From Verrucomicrobiota bacterium (GTDB lineage Bacteria > Verrucomicrobiota > Verrucomicrobiia > Verrucomicrobiales > DEV007): a DNA stretch of 46,212 bases. Made by a program: the position numbers and the translations under genes. Shown in pieces: positions 15,950-24,606 of the stretch. The stretch spans positions 1 to 46,212 of the forward strand of contig QQNE01000022.1 in assembly GCA_003402735.1 (NCBI GenBank), written 5' to 3'. The notes beneath the pieces were generated by a model, which was not told the origin of the DNA, did not search any database, and saw nothing but the letters and a program-made list of their open reading frames with translations. Every line of letters begins with the position of its first letter. The first letter of the stretch is position 1.

Positions 15950-16519
15950 TCAGCCGGGGAGGGCCGATTCCTCCCAGTGCACTTCCCGCGGCATGGCCAA
16001 ACCGGCGAGGGCCGCATCCCGCCAGTGCGCCAAGACGGTGGCGTGACTCGGCTTCACCGATCGCAACGCATCCTCGTCCCGCAAATCGATGACGCGGAGC
16101 TGGCGACCCGCGTGCAGCTCGGGAGGCGCGGTGTCGACGCAAGTGGAGTAGATGTGAGCCACGGGGTTGGCCAGGAGGATGCGGGTGCTCCCGGCAACTT
16201 TGCCGGGCAGACCGTAGCCGAGCTTGCGCCACTTTCTTGCGGAATACCACGTCTCCCGGTTGACCATGTGCAAGACGGTCACCGGATGGAGGGAGGACGC
16301 CGGTTGCAGGCCCAATTCCTCCTGCATCTCCTCACGAATCACTTCGATGAAGGACTGGCGCCGGCCGATCTTGCCGCCCGGAAGCACCCAGCGAACCCCG
16401 CCATCATTCAGTCGTTTGCGCCCCTCACGAAGCACCACGCGCAGGGCATCCCCGTGCCAGGCGATCACTCGGGCGCTGGCCACGGTCAGAACTGGTTTCG
16501 ACTTGGCGGCGGAGGACAT
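15950..16519 (-). CDS. NUDIX hydrolase
   Basis: A 189-residue cytoplasmic pyrophosphohydrolase. The NUDIX box is GGKIGRRQSFIEVIREEMQE followed by ELGL, with the metal-binding REEMQEE core intact, but the early Glu of GG..E.GE is replaced by Gly. This may shift substrate preference rather than abolish activity. The flanks (WVLPGGKIGRRQS, MHVIDLRD-like strands near the C terminus) fit the fold. Convergent with DUF1501, divergent from the aquaporin gene. Substrate unknown. Confidence 0.8.
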   Translation of the reverse strand: MSSAAKSKPVLTVASARVIAWHGDALRVVLREGRKRLNDGGVRWVLPGGKIGRRQSFIEVIREEMQEELGLQPASSLHPVTVLHMVNRETWYSARKWRKLGYGLPGKVAGSTRILLANPVAHIYSTCVDTAPPELHAGRQLRVIDLRDEDALRSVKPSHATVLAHWRDAALAGLAMPREVHWEESALPG

Positions 16520-16624
16520 GCGACGGGTGGAGGATAGGACAAATCCTTAAACTTTGCAAATTACCCTGCATCGGTTTGCCGTTTCCCTCTTGAGATCTTT
16601 TCCACTTCGTGGCAGGAACCATCC

Positions 16625-17338
16625 ATGCCAGGTAGAAAACCCCTTGTGGCCGAGTTTCTCGGCACCTTCACCCTCGTCTTTGCCGGAACCGGCGCCGCCA
16701 TTGTCAACGACACGCATGGTGGCGTGGTGACGCTGGTCGGGATCGCCCTCTCGTTTGGACTGATCGTGCTCTCCATGATCTATGCCATTGGCGATGTCTC
16801 GGGCGCGCACATCAATCCGGCGGTGAGCTTCGGCCTTTGCCTGGCCAAACGGTTCCCCTGGTCTTCCCTGGGCCCCTACGTGGTCGTCCAATGTCTCGGC
16901 GCGCTTGCCGCCAGCGCCGCCTTGCACTGGTTCTTCCCCGCCCATGAAACGCTTGGAGCCACCTTGCCCTCCGGTGCGCCAAGCCAGAGCTTCGCCATCG
17001 AAGTGATCCTCACGGCGCTGCTGGTCTTTGTTGTCCTCAACGTCACCCAGGGAGCCAAGGAACGGGGCATCACGGCGGGAGTGGTCATCGGTGCCGTCAT
17101 CACCTGGGAAATCCTCATCGGCGGCCCCATTTCCGGCGCTTCCATGAACCCGGCCCGCTCCCTTGGCCCGGCCATTGTCTCCGGCAAGTTGGATCATCTC
17201 TGGATCTATCTCACCGCCACGTTCGCCGGAGCCGCTGTCGGCGTGGCCGCCTGCCATCTCGTCCGCGCCCCCGAGCCCGCCCAATCCGCAGCCGCCCCGA
17301 CCGCGCCCGCTCCAAAAAATCGTCCGCGCCGCCGATGA
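16625..17338 (+). CDS. Aquaglyceroporin-like MIP channel, probable arsenite channel (AqpS-like)
   Basis: A 237-residue six-helix channel with both NPA boxes: GAHINPAVSF (about 60-69) and GASMNPARSLGPA (about 174-186). AGGAA lies 7 bases before the ATG. Aligned by eye to AqpZ, the aromatic/arginine filter would be Phe (helix 2), Ile instead of His (helix 5), Ala instead of Thr, and Arg. A hydrophobic helix-5 residue with Ala is closer to the metalloid-conducting NIP-type filter (W-V-A-R) than to a water channel. It overlaps arsC by 4 bases (ATGA). In Sinorhizobium meliloti, AqpS plus ArsC detoxify arsenate by reducing it and letting arsenite leak out; the same role is inferred. The Pro/Arg/Ala-rich C-terminal tail is extra. 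Confidence 0.85.
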   Translation: MPGRKPLVAEFLGTFTLVFAGTGAAIVNDTHGGVVTLVGIALSFGLIVLSMIYAIGDVSGAHINPAVSFGLCLAKRFPWSSLGPYVVVQCLGALAASAALHWFFPAHETLGATLPSGAPSQSFAIEVILTALLVFVVLNVTQGAKERGITAGVVIGAVITWEILIGGPISGASMNPARSLGPAIVSGKLDHLWIYLTATFAGAAVGVAACHLVRAPEPAQSAAAPTAPAPKNRPRRR

Positions 17339-17775
17339 AACAGGTCCTGTTCGTCTGCATCCACAACAGCGCCCGGAGCCAGATGGCCGAAGCGTTCCTG
17401 AATCACTGTTGTCCCGGGTCGATCCGCGCCTTCAGTGCCGGGATTGAACCGGGCCGGTTGAACCCGGTGGTCGTGGAAGCCATGCGCGAGGTGGGGATGG
17501 ATATCTCCGGGAACGCCACCAAGAGCGTGGCCGACATGATCGACTCCGGAGAGCGGTTCGATGCCGTGGTCACGGTGTGCGATGAGGCCAGCGCCGAGCG
17601 CTGCCCCTACATTCCGGGGTCCGGGGAACGCCTTCATTGGGGATTTCCGGATCCCTCCGCGTTGGCGGGCACTCCGGAGGAAAAGCTGGCTCGAACCCGG
17701 GAGATTCGGGACCAGATCCGGGGCCGGGTCGAGGCGTGGTGTCAGGAGGCGTCGAGATCGGTATCGGTTCGGTGA
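17335..17775 (+). CDS. arsC: Arsenate reductase, thioredoxin-coupled (low-molecular-weight phosphatase fold)
   Basis: A 146-residue reductase converting arsenate to arsenite. The P-loop is C8-I-H-N-S-A-R (CX5R), directly after the first strand VLFV. C82 and C90 (VTVCDEASAERCPY) sit where the S. aureus pI258 ArsC relay cysteines (C82, C89) lie, so the thioredoxin-linked type is likely. The D-P acid loop is GFPDPSALAG. Translational overlap with the channel gene upstream suggests they work together. No arsR, arsB or acr3 lies in the window; regulation is not visible. Confidence 0.9.
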   Translation: MKQVLFVCIHNSARSQMAEAFLNHCCPGSIRAFSAGIEPGRLNPVVVEAMREVGMDISGNATKSVADMIDSGERFDAVVTVCDEASAERCPYIPGSGERLHWGFPDPSALAGTPEEKLARTREIRDQIRGRVEAWCQEASRSVSVR

Positions 17776-17825
17776 GTTGCGGAAGCGCCTTGCCTCCTTG
17801 GCAGGCGGGTGCATGGTGGCGGGTC

Positions 17826-18713
17826 ATGGGAACGGGTCGCCGCATCACGTTGGGTTTGATTCAGGGAAGAGCGTTCGCGTCTCCCGCGGAGTCGTTGTCC
17901 TGGCATATCGACAGGATCCGGGCTGCGGCCGCGGAAGGAGCCCAGGTCATCGTTCTCCAGGAATTGTTCCTCACTCCCTACTTTTGCCGAAGTGAGGACC
18001 CTGCCTGGTTCGATGCGGCGGAACCGGTCCCCGGCCCGACCACGGACCTGCTGGGGAAATTGGCAGGGGAACTCGGTGTGGTGCTGGTGGCTTCGCTGTT
18101 CGAGCGCCGCGCCGCTGGGCTCTATCACAATACGGCGGCGGTGATCGATGCCGACGGACGGTATCTCGGCAAGTATCGCAAGACCCACATTCCGGAGGAT
18201 CCCGGCTTTCACGAGAAGTTTTACTTCACGCCGGGGGATCTGCCGTATCGGACCTGGGAGACGCGCCATGGTCGGCTGGGCGTTTTGATCTGCTGGGATC
18301 AATGGTATCCCGAGGCCGCCCGCCTCACCGCACTTTCGGGGGCGGAGATTCTTCTGTATCCCACCGCCATCGGCTGGTTGCCCTCGGAAAAGGCGGAACT
18401 CGGCGCCGCGCAGCACTGCGCCTGGGAGACCGTGCAACGGGGGCACGCCGTGGCGAATGGGTGTTACGTGGCCGCGGTGAACCGGGTGGGGACCGAGGGG
18501 GAATCGGAGTTCTGGGGCCAGTCGTTCGTGGCGGATCCCTACGGTCAGATCGTTGCCAAAGCATCCGTCGATCGCGAGGAGACTTTGCTCGTGCCGTGTG
18601 ATCTGGGCCAACTGGAATCGTTCCGGCGCATCTGGCCGTTTTTCCGCGATCGCCGGATCGAAACGTATGGCGACATCACCCGGAGGTTCATCGACGGCCC
18701 CGAAGGATCATGA
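17826..18713 (+). CDS. aguB: N-carbamoylputrescine amidase
   Basis: A 295-residue nitrilase-superfamily amidohydrolase that turns N-carbamoylputrescine into putrescine, CO2 and ammonia. Start ATG 17826 places the first strand (ITLGLIQGRAF) correctly; the frame is open further upstream but reads through arsC. The catalytic triad is E46 (VLQELFLTPY), K119 (KYRKTHIP) and C156 (VLICWDQWYPEAA), and the substrate loop has PEDPGFHEKFYFTPGD, as in plant and bacterial enzymes. It overlaps aguA by 4 bases, so the last two steps from agmatine are encoded together. Confidence 0.93.
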   Translation: MGTGRRITLGLIQGRAFASPAESLSWHIDRIRAAAAEGAQVIVLQELFLTPYFCRSEDPAWFDAAEPVPGPTTDLLGKLAGELGVVLVASLFERRAAGLYHNTAAVIDADGRYLGKYRKTHIPEDPGFHEKFYFTPGDLPYRTWETRHGRLGVLICWDQWYPEAARLTALSGAEILLYPTAIGWLPSEKAELGAAQHCAWETVQRGHAVANGCYVAAVNRVGTEGESEFWGQSFVADPYGQIVAKASVDREETLLVPCDLGQLESFRRIWPFFRDRRIETYGDITRRFIDGPEGS

Positions 18714-19732
18714 GCAACTCGAAATGGCGTTTCCCGGCCGAATGGGAAGTCCAGGAGGCGGTTTGGCTTTCCTGGCCATTGAATCCGGAGACATGGCCCG
18801 GGCGCTTGCCCCAGTTGCAGGCAAGGTTCGGCGAGTTGGCCGCGTTGCTCTCGAGGTATGTCACGGTCCGAATCAACGCCGTGGGCTCGGCGCATCCAGC
18901 CATCCGAAAGACCTTGGAGGGCGCCAAGGCCGACCCTGACCAGGTGCAACTCTTTGATCATCCCACCAACGATGTCTGGTGTCGCGATCACGGCCCGATC
19001 TTCGTCAAGTCGCAACAGGGGCCCGGTCTGAGCGTCACCGACTGGACCTACAACGCCTGGGGCGGAAAATTCCCGCCCTGGGACTTGGACAACGCCGTTC
19101 CCGCCCGGGTCGCGGACTCGCTCGGCTTGCCCCGGGAAACCAGTCGACTCGTGCTGGAAGGTGGTGGCATTGAGGGAAATGGCGCCGGCTTGCTCCTCAC
19201 CACGGAAGCGGTGCTCCTCAATCCCAACCGAAACCCCGATTGGAGCCGGGAAGAGATCGAGGCCGAATTGCGGCGCCTCCTCGGCGTCTCCTGCATCTTC
19301 TGGCTGGCCCGCGGAATCGAGGGAGACGACACCGATGGTCACGTCGACGATTTCTGCCGCTTCTACGCGCCGGATCAGGTTCTCCTGGCGGTCGAGTCCC
19401 ACCGCGACGACCCGAACCACGGCATTCTCGAGGAGAACCGCGAGCGGCTTCGTGATCTGCGGGTTGAAGTTCGCGATTTGCCGATGCCCGACCGGCTCGA
19501 GGTCGCGGGGGGGGATTGGCGTCTCGAGCGTCTGCCCGCGAGCTACGCGAATTTTCTGATCACCAACGACGCCGTCATCGTTCCCGTCTTTGGCCAGCCA
19601 AGAAACGATGATCGTGCCCTGGGCATTCTCCGGGAATGTTTTCCGGGCCGGGCGGTCGAGGGTATCGATGCCAGGGATTTTGTCTATGAGGGGGGCGCCG
19701 TGCATTGCCTGACCCAGCAGCAACCGGCGTAG
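18710..19732 (+). CDS. aguA: Agmatine deiminase
   Basis: A 340-residue guanidino-modifying enzyme (pentein fold) that hydrolyses agmatine to N-carbamoylputrescine. Motifs: NDVWCRDHGPIF (substrate Asp), GGGIEGNGAG, TDGHVDDFCRFYAP (catalytic His and Asp), and the nucleophile C333 in GGAVHCLTQQQP at the C terminus. Its ATG overlaps the aguB stop (ATGA). The pair makes putrescine from arginine-derived agmatine; no arginine decarboxylase lies in the window. Confidence 0.95.
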   Translation: MSNSKWRFPAEWEVQEAVWLSWPLNPETWPGRLPQLQARFGELAALLSRYVTVRINAVGSAHPAIRKTLEGAKADPDQVQLFDHPTNDVWCRDHGPIFVKSQQGPGLSVTDWTYNAWGGKFPPWDLDNAVPARVADSLGLPRETSRLVLEGGGIEGNGAGLLLTTEAVLLNPNRNPDWSREEIEAELRRLLGVSCIFWLARGIEGDDTDGHVDDFCRFYAPDQVLLAVESHRDDPNHGILEENRERLRDLRVEVRDLPMPDRLEVAGGDWRLERLPASYANFLITNDAVIVPVFGQPRNDDRALGILRECFPGRAVEGIDARDFVYEGGAVHCLTQQQPA

Positions 19733-19784
19733 CGGATGTTTCTTTGGTTGTCCAATGAGGGCGCGTTTTGATCAAGGGGAGGGC

Positions 19785-20576
19785 ATGACATCGAAGTGGT
19801 GCGCCGCGGTCTTCCTGGTTTTCGTTCTCGCGGTAGGGGGCGCCCCGGCCGGGGAAATTCGGAGGATCTCGTTGGACGGAAGTCCGCGGAGCGCGGGGCC
19901 GGAGGAGGAAATCGGCAAGGACGGATTGGCGCGGATCAAGAAGCTGTCAGAGCCGATCCTGGAGCTTTACCCGGCTCCTGCCCAGCCGGGACGCGGAACC
20001 GTGGTGGTCATGCCAGGCGGAGGTTACGGGGCTCTCGCCGTGGAACATGAGGGGCGCGAGGTGGCCAAGTGGCTGAATGAGGCCGGATGGGATGCGGTCA
20101 TCCTGCTGTATCGGGTAGGTGCCGGACCCGAGACCCGGGAGTGGGCGCTGGCCGATGCCAAGGCCGGGCTTCAGTTGGTGCGCTCGCGAGGGGCGGAGTT
20201 TCAGCTCAGTCCCAAGAAAATCGGCGTCATCGGCTTCTCAGCGGGAGGTCATCTCAGTGCGCGTCTCGCCCACGAATCAGGGGCGGGTGCGCTTCACTTT
20301 GTGGGGCTGGTTTATCCGGCCTACCTCGAGGAGAATGGAAAGTGCCGGGACGATGTGAGTCCGGTGAGCGGTCCAGTTTTTTTGTATGTCGCTGAGGACG
20401 ACAAACATGCCCCGGCGTCCTTTGCGTATGCCGCGGCCTGTGTCGCCAACGGGATCCGTTGCGACTTTCATCATCCCGCTCTCGGTGGGCACGGGTTCGG
20501 GTTCAAGCCTGGGCGCCCGGAGAGCGTTCGGGACTGGCCGGAGAAGTTCAGGCAGTTCCTCGCGGAGCTGAAGTGA
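19785..20576 (+). CDS. Secreted alpha/beta-hydrolase esterase
   Basis: A 263-residue exported hydrolase. Start ATG 19785 is preceded by AAGGGGAGGG and begins a signal peptide (MTSKWCAAVFLVFVLAVGG). The oxyanion region is VVVMPGGGYGAL, the nucleophile is in GFSAGGHLSA, the acid in YVAEDDKHAP, and the histidine in GGHGFGFKPG. The pattern is that of acetyl-xylan esterase-like or BD-FAE-type lipases. It ends exactly where the convergent sulfatase gene stops (20576/20577), and probably belongs with the neighbouring polysaccharide-degrading set. Confidence 0.8.
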   Translation: MTSKWCAAVFLVFVLAVGGAPAGEIRRISLDGSPRSAGPEEEIGKDGLARIKKLSEPILELYPAPAQPGRGTVVVMPGGGYGALAVEHEGREVAKWLNEAGWDAVILLYRVGAGPETREWALADAKAGLQLVRSRGAEFQLSPKKIGVIGFSAGGHLSARLAHESGAGALHFVGLVYPAYLEENGKCRDDVSPVSGPVFLYVAEDDKHAPASFAYAAACVANGIRCDFHHPALGGHGFGFKPGRPESVRDWPEKFRQFLAELK

Positions 20577-22172
20577 TCAGCGTGTCGGTTTTGCGCGGGG
20601 TTTTTTCTTCGGTGATGGTTCCGAGTTGGTGAAGGGGGCGTGTTCGAAGACCGGATCCGCCGTGAGTCGGGGATCGCCCGCCGCTTCCAACCTGGTCATG
20701 AGTTCCGCGGAAAGCTCTCTCTTTTTGGCGGCGTATTCGGGGTGGTCCGCCACGTTGACGATCTGGTCCGGGTCCTTGGTGAGGTCGTAAAGTTCTTCGG
20801 ACGGGCGCTTCCCGAGAGCGCGATCGAAATACGGCTTCCACTGGGGATCCTCCCGGTGGGCCACGATCCAAGCCTTGGTCGGGCTGGCGTCCATGTCGGC
20901 GTAACCGGCCCGGGTTTCGTTTTCCAGCCCGGCTTCTGTCCCTTCCGCCGGGGTGCCCATAGGCCAGCGGTCCGACTCAAAATTCCGGATGTAAAGAAAG
21001 TCGGGCTTGCGCAAGGCGCGCATCGGGTAGGGGAGATTGCCCTCTCGTGCGCTGGCGACGTGCCGCTCGCGACCGAGGATGGCCCAGTCACGGGTTGGAT
21101 CGACCCGGCCCTGTGCCCCGGATTTCAAGATGGGAAGGAGGGATCGGCCGTAGAGATTTGGCGGGGAAGCCACTCCGGCGATCTCGAGAAACGTGGGGCA
21201 GAGGTCCGGGATGCGGACGATGTCATCGATGACTCGGCCCGGGGTTCCTCCGGGAAAACGGATCACCAGGGTGACCGAGGCGCCGTGATCGTAAAGATTG
21301 CATTTGCCGTGGGGCACGCCCGGCATGCCGTGATCCCCGCTGGCCACGATGACCGTGCGTTCCAGTTCGCCGATGGCTTCGAGTTTGGCGATCAAGACGC
21401 CGAGACAGGCATCGACGGCTTGGCATTCTCCGAGGTAATCCGCCACGTCTTCCCGAATCTCCGGCACGTCCGGGAGGAAGCCGGGCATCTTGCCTTTGAG
21501 GCGGTCCGGATCGATTCCCCAATGCGATTTCCCGGAACCCTTGATCCAGGCGCGGTGGGTGGTGGTGGTTCCGAATTGATACAACCAGGGTTGATCCGGA
21601 TTCCGGGCGGCGAGGAAGGCATCGAAGTTTCCCCGGACTTGGTCGAGGATCCGGGAATGTGCCTGGCTCACGGAGAGCCCTTGGGCCAGGAGCTTTTCGG
21701 TTTCTTCGGAAACGTTGTTGGGAGCCTTGCCGGCCTGTTCATAGGCGTGACGCTGTTCGCCGAAAGGGGCGTCCGCGGGGGTGCCCGGGCTCCAAACCTT
21801 GTAGCTTTTGCCGATGTGATACCCTGCGTCCCGGAGCAGGAGGGGATAGGAGGGAATCGAGGCGTCCCAAACCGCGCCGTTGAGGATGGCACCCTGGCCC
21901 GTGTTGAAAAAATAGCGACCGGAGAGCAGCGAGGACCGGCAAGGGGTGCAACTCGGGGAGTTGACAAAGGCGCGCCGGAAGAGGACGCCCTCGCGGGCGA
22001 GGCGATCCACGTTGGGGGTGGAGATGACCTCATTCAGAGAAGGCTGGCCGTCGATCTTTCCATACGCACTCGCGTAGCGTCCCCAGTCGTCGGCAAAGAC
22101 GAAGAGGACATTGAGCCGGTCCGCGGCCGCTGCGGGAAAGCAAAGAAGTAGAAGCAGGGTGAGCATTCTCAT
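20577..22172 (-). CDS. Secreted formylglycine-dependent sulfatase
   Basis: A 531-residue exported sulfatase with signal peptide MRMLTLLLLLCFPAAAAD. The metal site starts with NVLFVFADDWGRY, and the maturation motif is C75-T-P-C-R79 (SCTPCRSSLLSGR), so C75 must be oxidised to formylglycine by a dedicated enzyme not found in the window. VIVASGDHGMPG carries the distal metal Asp and His. The layout resembles heparan-sulfamidase-type sulfatases. The Lys/Pro-rich C-terminal tail (SPKKKPRAKPTR) is extra. It is divergent from the GH123-like gene (49-base gap), suggesting shared control of sulfated-glycan use; this is inference. Confidence 0.92.
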   Translation of the reverse strand: MRMLTLLLLLCFPAAAADRLNVLFVFADDWGRYASAYGKIDGQPSLNEVISTPNVDRLAREGVLFRRAFVNSPSCTPCRSSLLSGRYFFNTGQGAILNGAVWDASIPSYPLLLRDAGYHIGKSYKVWSPGTPADAPFGEQRHAYEQAGKAPNNVSEETEKLLAQGLSVSQAHSRILDQVRGNFDAFLAARNPDQPWLYQFGTTTTHRAWIKGSGKSHWGIDPDRLKGKMPGFLPDVPEIREDVADYLGECQAVDACLGVLIAKLEAIGELERTVIVASGDHGMPGVPHGKCNLYDHGASVTLVIRFPGGTPGRVIDDIVRIPDLCPTFLEIAGVASPPNLYGRSLLPILKSGAQGRVDPTRDWAILGRERHVASAREGNLPYPMRALRKPDFLYIRNFESDRWPMGTPAEGTEAGLENETRAGYADMDASPTKAWIVAHREDPQWKPYFDRALGKRPSEELYDLTKDPDQIVNVADHPEYAAKKRELSAELMTRLEAAGDPRLTADPVFEHAPFTNSEPSPKKKPRAKPTR

Positions 22173-22221
22173 CGATGTCCATGAATAAAGCGGACCGGTC
22201 CTGACGTGAAAAGCGCAGAAT

Positions 22222-24606
22222 ATGAATCGCTTGCTTTTCGCCTTCCTGTTCTTGGCCGGCCTTCAGGCGCAAGACGCGCGTCGGGTTGAAGTTTCCCGGG
22301 ATCTCTGGGTCTCCGCCTATGAAACGGAGCGCGAGGGCAACAACGGCGGCTCGCCGAAACTCAAACTCAAGGGAAACCAGGAGTTTTTTTTGATCGACTT
22401 CGATCCGCAACCTTTCCAGGGACAACGCTGTCGGCGTGCCCAACTGCATCTTCATCTCGAGGGGCCGGAAACCCTGGGCCGGATCACCGTCGCCACTGTG
22501 GCTGAGGAGTGGGTGGAAGGGACCGGGACCGGCTACGCCAAGAGTCCCGGGGCGACCTCGTATCTCTGGCTGCGGACCGGGGAGCAGCGGTGGCGGGATG
22601 TCGATCTCACCGGGTCCACCCTCGGTCAGGCGGGCACGATCTGGAGCTTCGGTGATGCGGCTCCGCCGGACCGCGCCGGGTGGCAGGTGATCCCCATCGA
22701 TCCCGCGGTCATCCAGGCTCGGATCGATGGTCAGGGTCACGGCTTTTTCGTGATGGATGACGTCGGCAGCGAATACACCCGCAACGGGACGACGATCGAT
22801 TACAAGCAGTTCCCCAATCGGTATGTGGCCAGCCGAGAGGGAAAGAAAGCGGTGCAGCCCTATTTCACCCTGTGGATGGAGCACGGAGCTCCCTTCCGGG
22901 CCGCGTCCTGGCCCGCAGAAGAGACCGCACCGAAAGCGGGCGAACCAAAGTTCCAGTGGCCAGAGTTGCCGGTGGCAGCCCGGCCAACCAAATTGCCGGT
23001 CGAGTGCCGTGACGAGTTCGGCGAGCCACTCCAGGCGTTGGAATTTTTTGGCGCTCGCGGAGAAACGCTGGGCTTCTCCGTGACCGGTGCGAACCCGGCG
23101 GATGTCCGGCTTGAGGTGCGCGGGATTGTCCCCACGCTTTACTCGATGCCGAAAGTGGGCGGCAAGGTGGATCCGCTGGTTCCCGTTGGATGGACCCATG
23201 CACCCGCCGGGATGGAGAACGGCGGAACGTTTGTCGATCTCCACATCCCGAAGACCTTCAAGCCGGGGAGATTCGAGGGACTGCTCAGGGTGGGTGGACA
23301 CCAGATCCCGGTCAGTCTCACGGTCTGGGAATTTTCGATGCCGGACCAATTGTCCTTCTACCCGCAGATGAACTGCTACGGGTTGCCGCAAGGCCAGGAA
23401 CGCGCGTATTACCGGCTCGCGCACCAACACCGCACGATCTTGAATTGTCTCCCCTACGGTTGGACGGGAAAGGTCCGGGCCGCTCCTGAAATTCAAACGG
23501 ACGGAACCTGGGACTGGGAGAAGTGGGACGCCGCTTATGGACCGCTCTTTGATGGAAGCGCCTTTGCGGACCTGCCGCGGGGAGCGGTGCCAGTGGAAGC
23601 ATTCTATCTCCCGCTCAACGAAAACTGGCCGATGAACCACGAAGCGATGTTCAAGGGCGGTTACTGGGTGGAGTCGGCTTACCAGAATGAATACTGGGCG
23701 CAGTTCCGGGCCGCCGTCGGCAAATTTGCGGAACACGTTCAGGCCAAGCAGTGGAAGGGAACGATGTTCGAGTTCTATCTGAACAACAAAGTCTATTTCA
23801 AACGGGACCGGGGGAATCGATGGGACGCCTGTTCCGCCCCCTGGATCTTCGACGAACCGATGCATACCCAGGATTTCTGGGCGCTGCGCCGGTTTGGTCT
23901 CGAGTTTTGGAATGGCGTGGCCCCGTATGCCTCCCGCGGGCGCTTCGAGTTCCGCGCCGACATCTCGCGACCCGAATGGCAGCGCGACCTGCTGGACGGA
24001 GTCACCAGCGTGGAAATTGTCAGCGGGGCGTTGCGCACTTACCACGACCGCGTCATCGGTCGGGCAGAACGGTTCGGCAACCTGGTTTTCATGTATGGGG
24101 CCGCCAATCCGATCGGAACGCCGAACGTGGTTCCGGCGGCGTGGTGTGTGGAGACTTGGGCGTTGGGAGCGGATGGAGTGGTGCCCTGGCAAACGGTGGG
24201 CAATGAGGGGTCCTGGACCGCGCCGGATCCGCTTTCGCTCTTCTATCCAACGCCCGGAGGACCGGTGCCGAGCCTTCGGCTCAAGTCGTTCCGGGCGGGT
24301 CAACAACTGGTGGAGTATCTCAACCATTTCCGCGGCCCCAGCCGGACTCAATTGGGGAAGGCGATCCTGGGCGAGCCGGGAATGCGGGCGACGCTGCAGA
24401 AAAAGTCCGAAGCGGATGCCGGTAGTTCTCTGTTCGATGCCGCCACGCACCGTTCCCTGATCACCTTGCGGTTGCGGATTGGGCCGCACCTGGATCATCG
24501 GGCGACGCTGAAACCGCCGCTCCCGGGCGGACGGGATCCCGCTCAGGTGCGTCCGGTCACGGCCCTCCCTTCCCCGGTTCCGTTGCCGGTCACGGTTTCG
24601 GAATAA
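22222..24606 (+). CDS. Secreted GH123/DUF4091-like glycosidase
   Basis: A 794-residue exported protein (signal peptide MNRLLFAFLFLAGLQA). Residues ~30-230 form a beta-rich domain reminiscent of DNRLRE-type modules (FFLIDFDPQPF...AQLHLHLEG). A linker domain follows, and from about 370 the sequence has the alpha/beta-barrel character of DUF4091/GH123: YPQMNCYGLP, VEAFYLPLNENWPMNH, KGTMFEFYLNNKVYF, and an adjacent acid pair D544-E545 in APWIFDEPMHT. GH123 enzymes use an Asp-Glu pair in substrate-assisted cleavage of N-acetylgalactosaminides; equivalence here is a guess. Its last 17 bases overlap the convergent TIR-FGE gene. Confidence 0.6.
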   Translation: MNRLLFAFLFLAGLQAQDARRVEVSRDLWVSAYETEREGNNGGSPKLKLKGNQEFFLIDFDPQPFQGQRCRRAQLHLHLEGPETLGRITVATVAEEWVEGTGTGYAKSPGATSYLWLRTGEQRWRDVDLTGSTLGQAGTIWSFGDAAPPDRAGWQVIPIDPAVIQARIDGQGHGFFVMDDVGSEYTRNGTTIDYKQFPNRYVASREGKKAVQPYFTLWMEHGAPFRAASWPAEETAPKAGEPKFQWPELPVAARPTKLPVECRDEFGEPLQALEFFGARGETLGFSVTGANPADVRLEVRGIVPTLYSMPKVGGKVDPLVPVGWTHAPAGMENGGTFVDLHIPKTFKPGRFEGLLRVGGHQIPVSLTVWEFSMPDQLSFYPQMNCYGLPQGQERAYYRLAHQHRTILNCLPYGWTGKVRAAPEIQTDGTWDWEKWDAAYGPLFDGSAFADLPRGAVPVEAFYLPLNENWPMNHEAMFKGGYWVESAYQNEYWAQFRAAVGKFAEHVQAKQWKGTMFEFYLNNKVYFKRDRGNRWDACSAPWIFDEPMHTQDFWALRRFGLEFWNGVAPYASRGRFEFRADISRPEWQRDLLDGVTSVEIVSGALRTYHDRVIGRAERFGNLVFMYGAANPIGTPNVVPAAWCVETWALGADGVVPWQTVGNEGSWTAPDPLSLFYPTPGGPVPSLRLKSFRAGQQLVEYLNHFRGPSRTQLGKAILGEPGMRATLQKKSEADAGSSLFDAATHRSLITLRLRIGPHLDHRATLKPPLPGGRDPAQVRPVTALPSPVPLPVTVSE

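Noticed and set aside
20640..22151. 503-codon open frame on the plus strand opposite the sulfatase
   Set aside because: Shadow of the sulfatase gene, which carries CTPCR and metal motifs; the plus frame lacks domain features.
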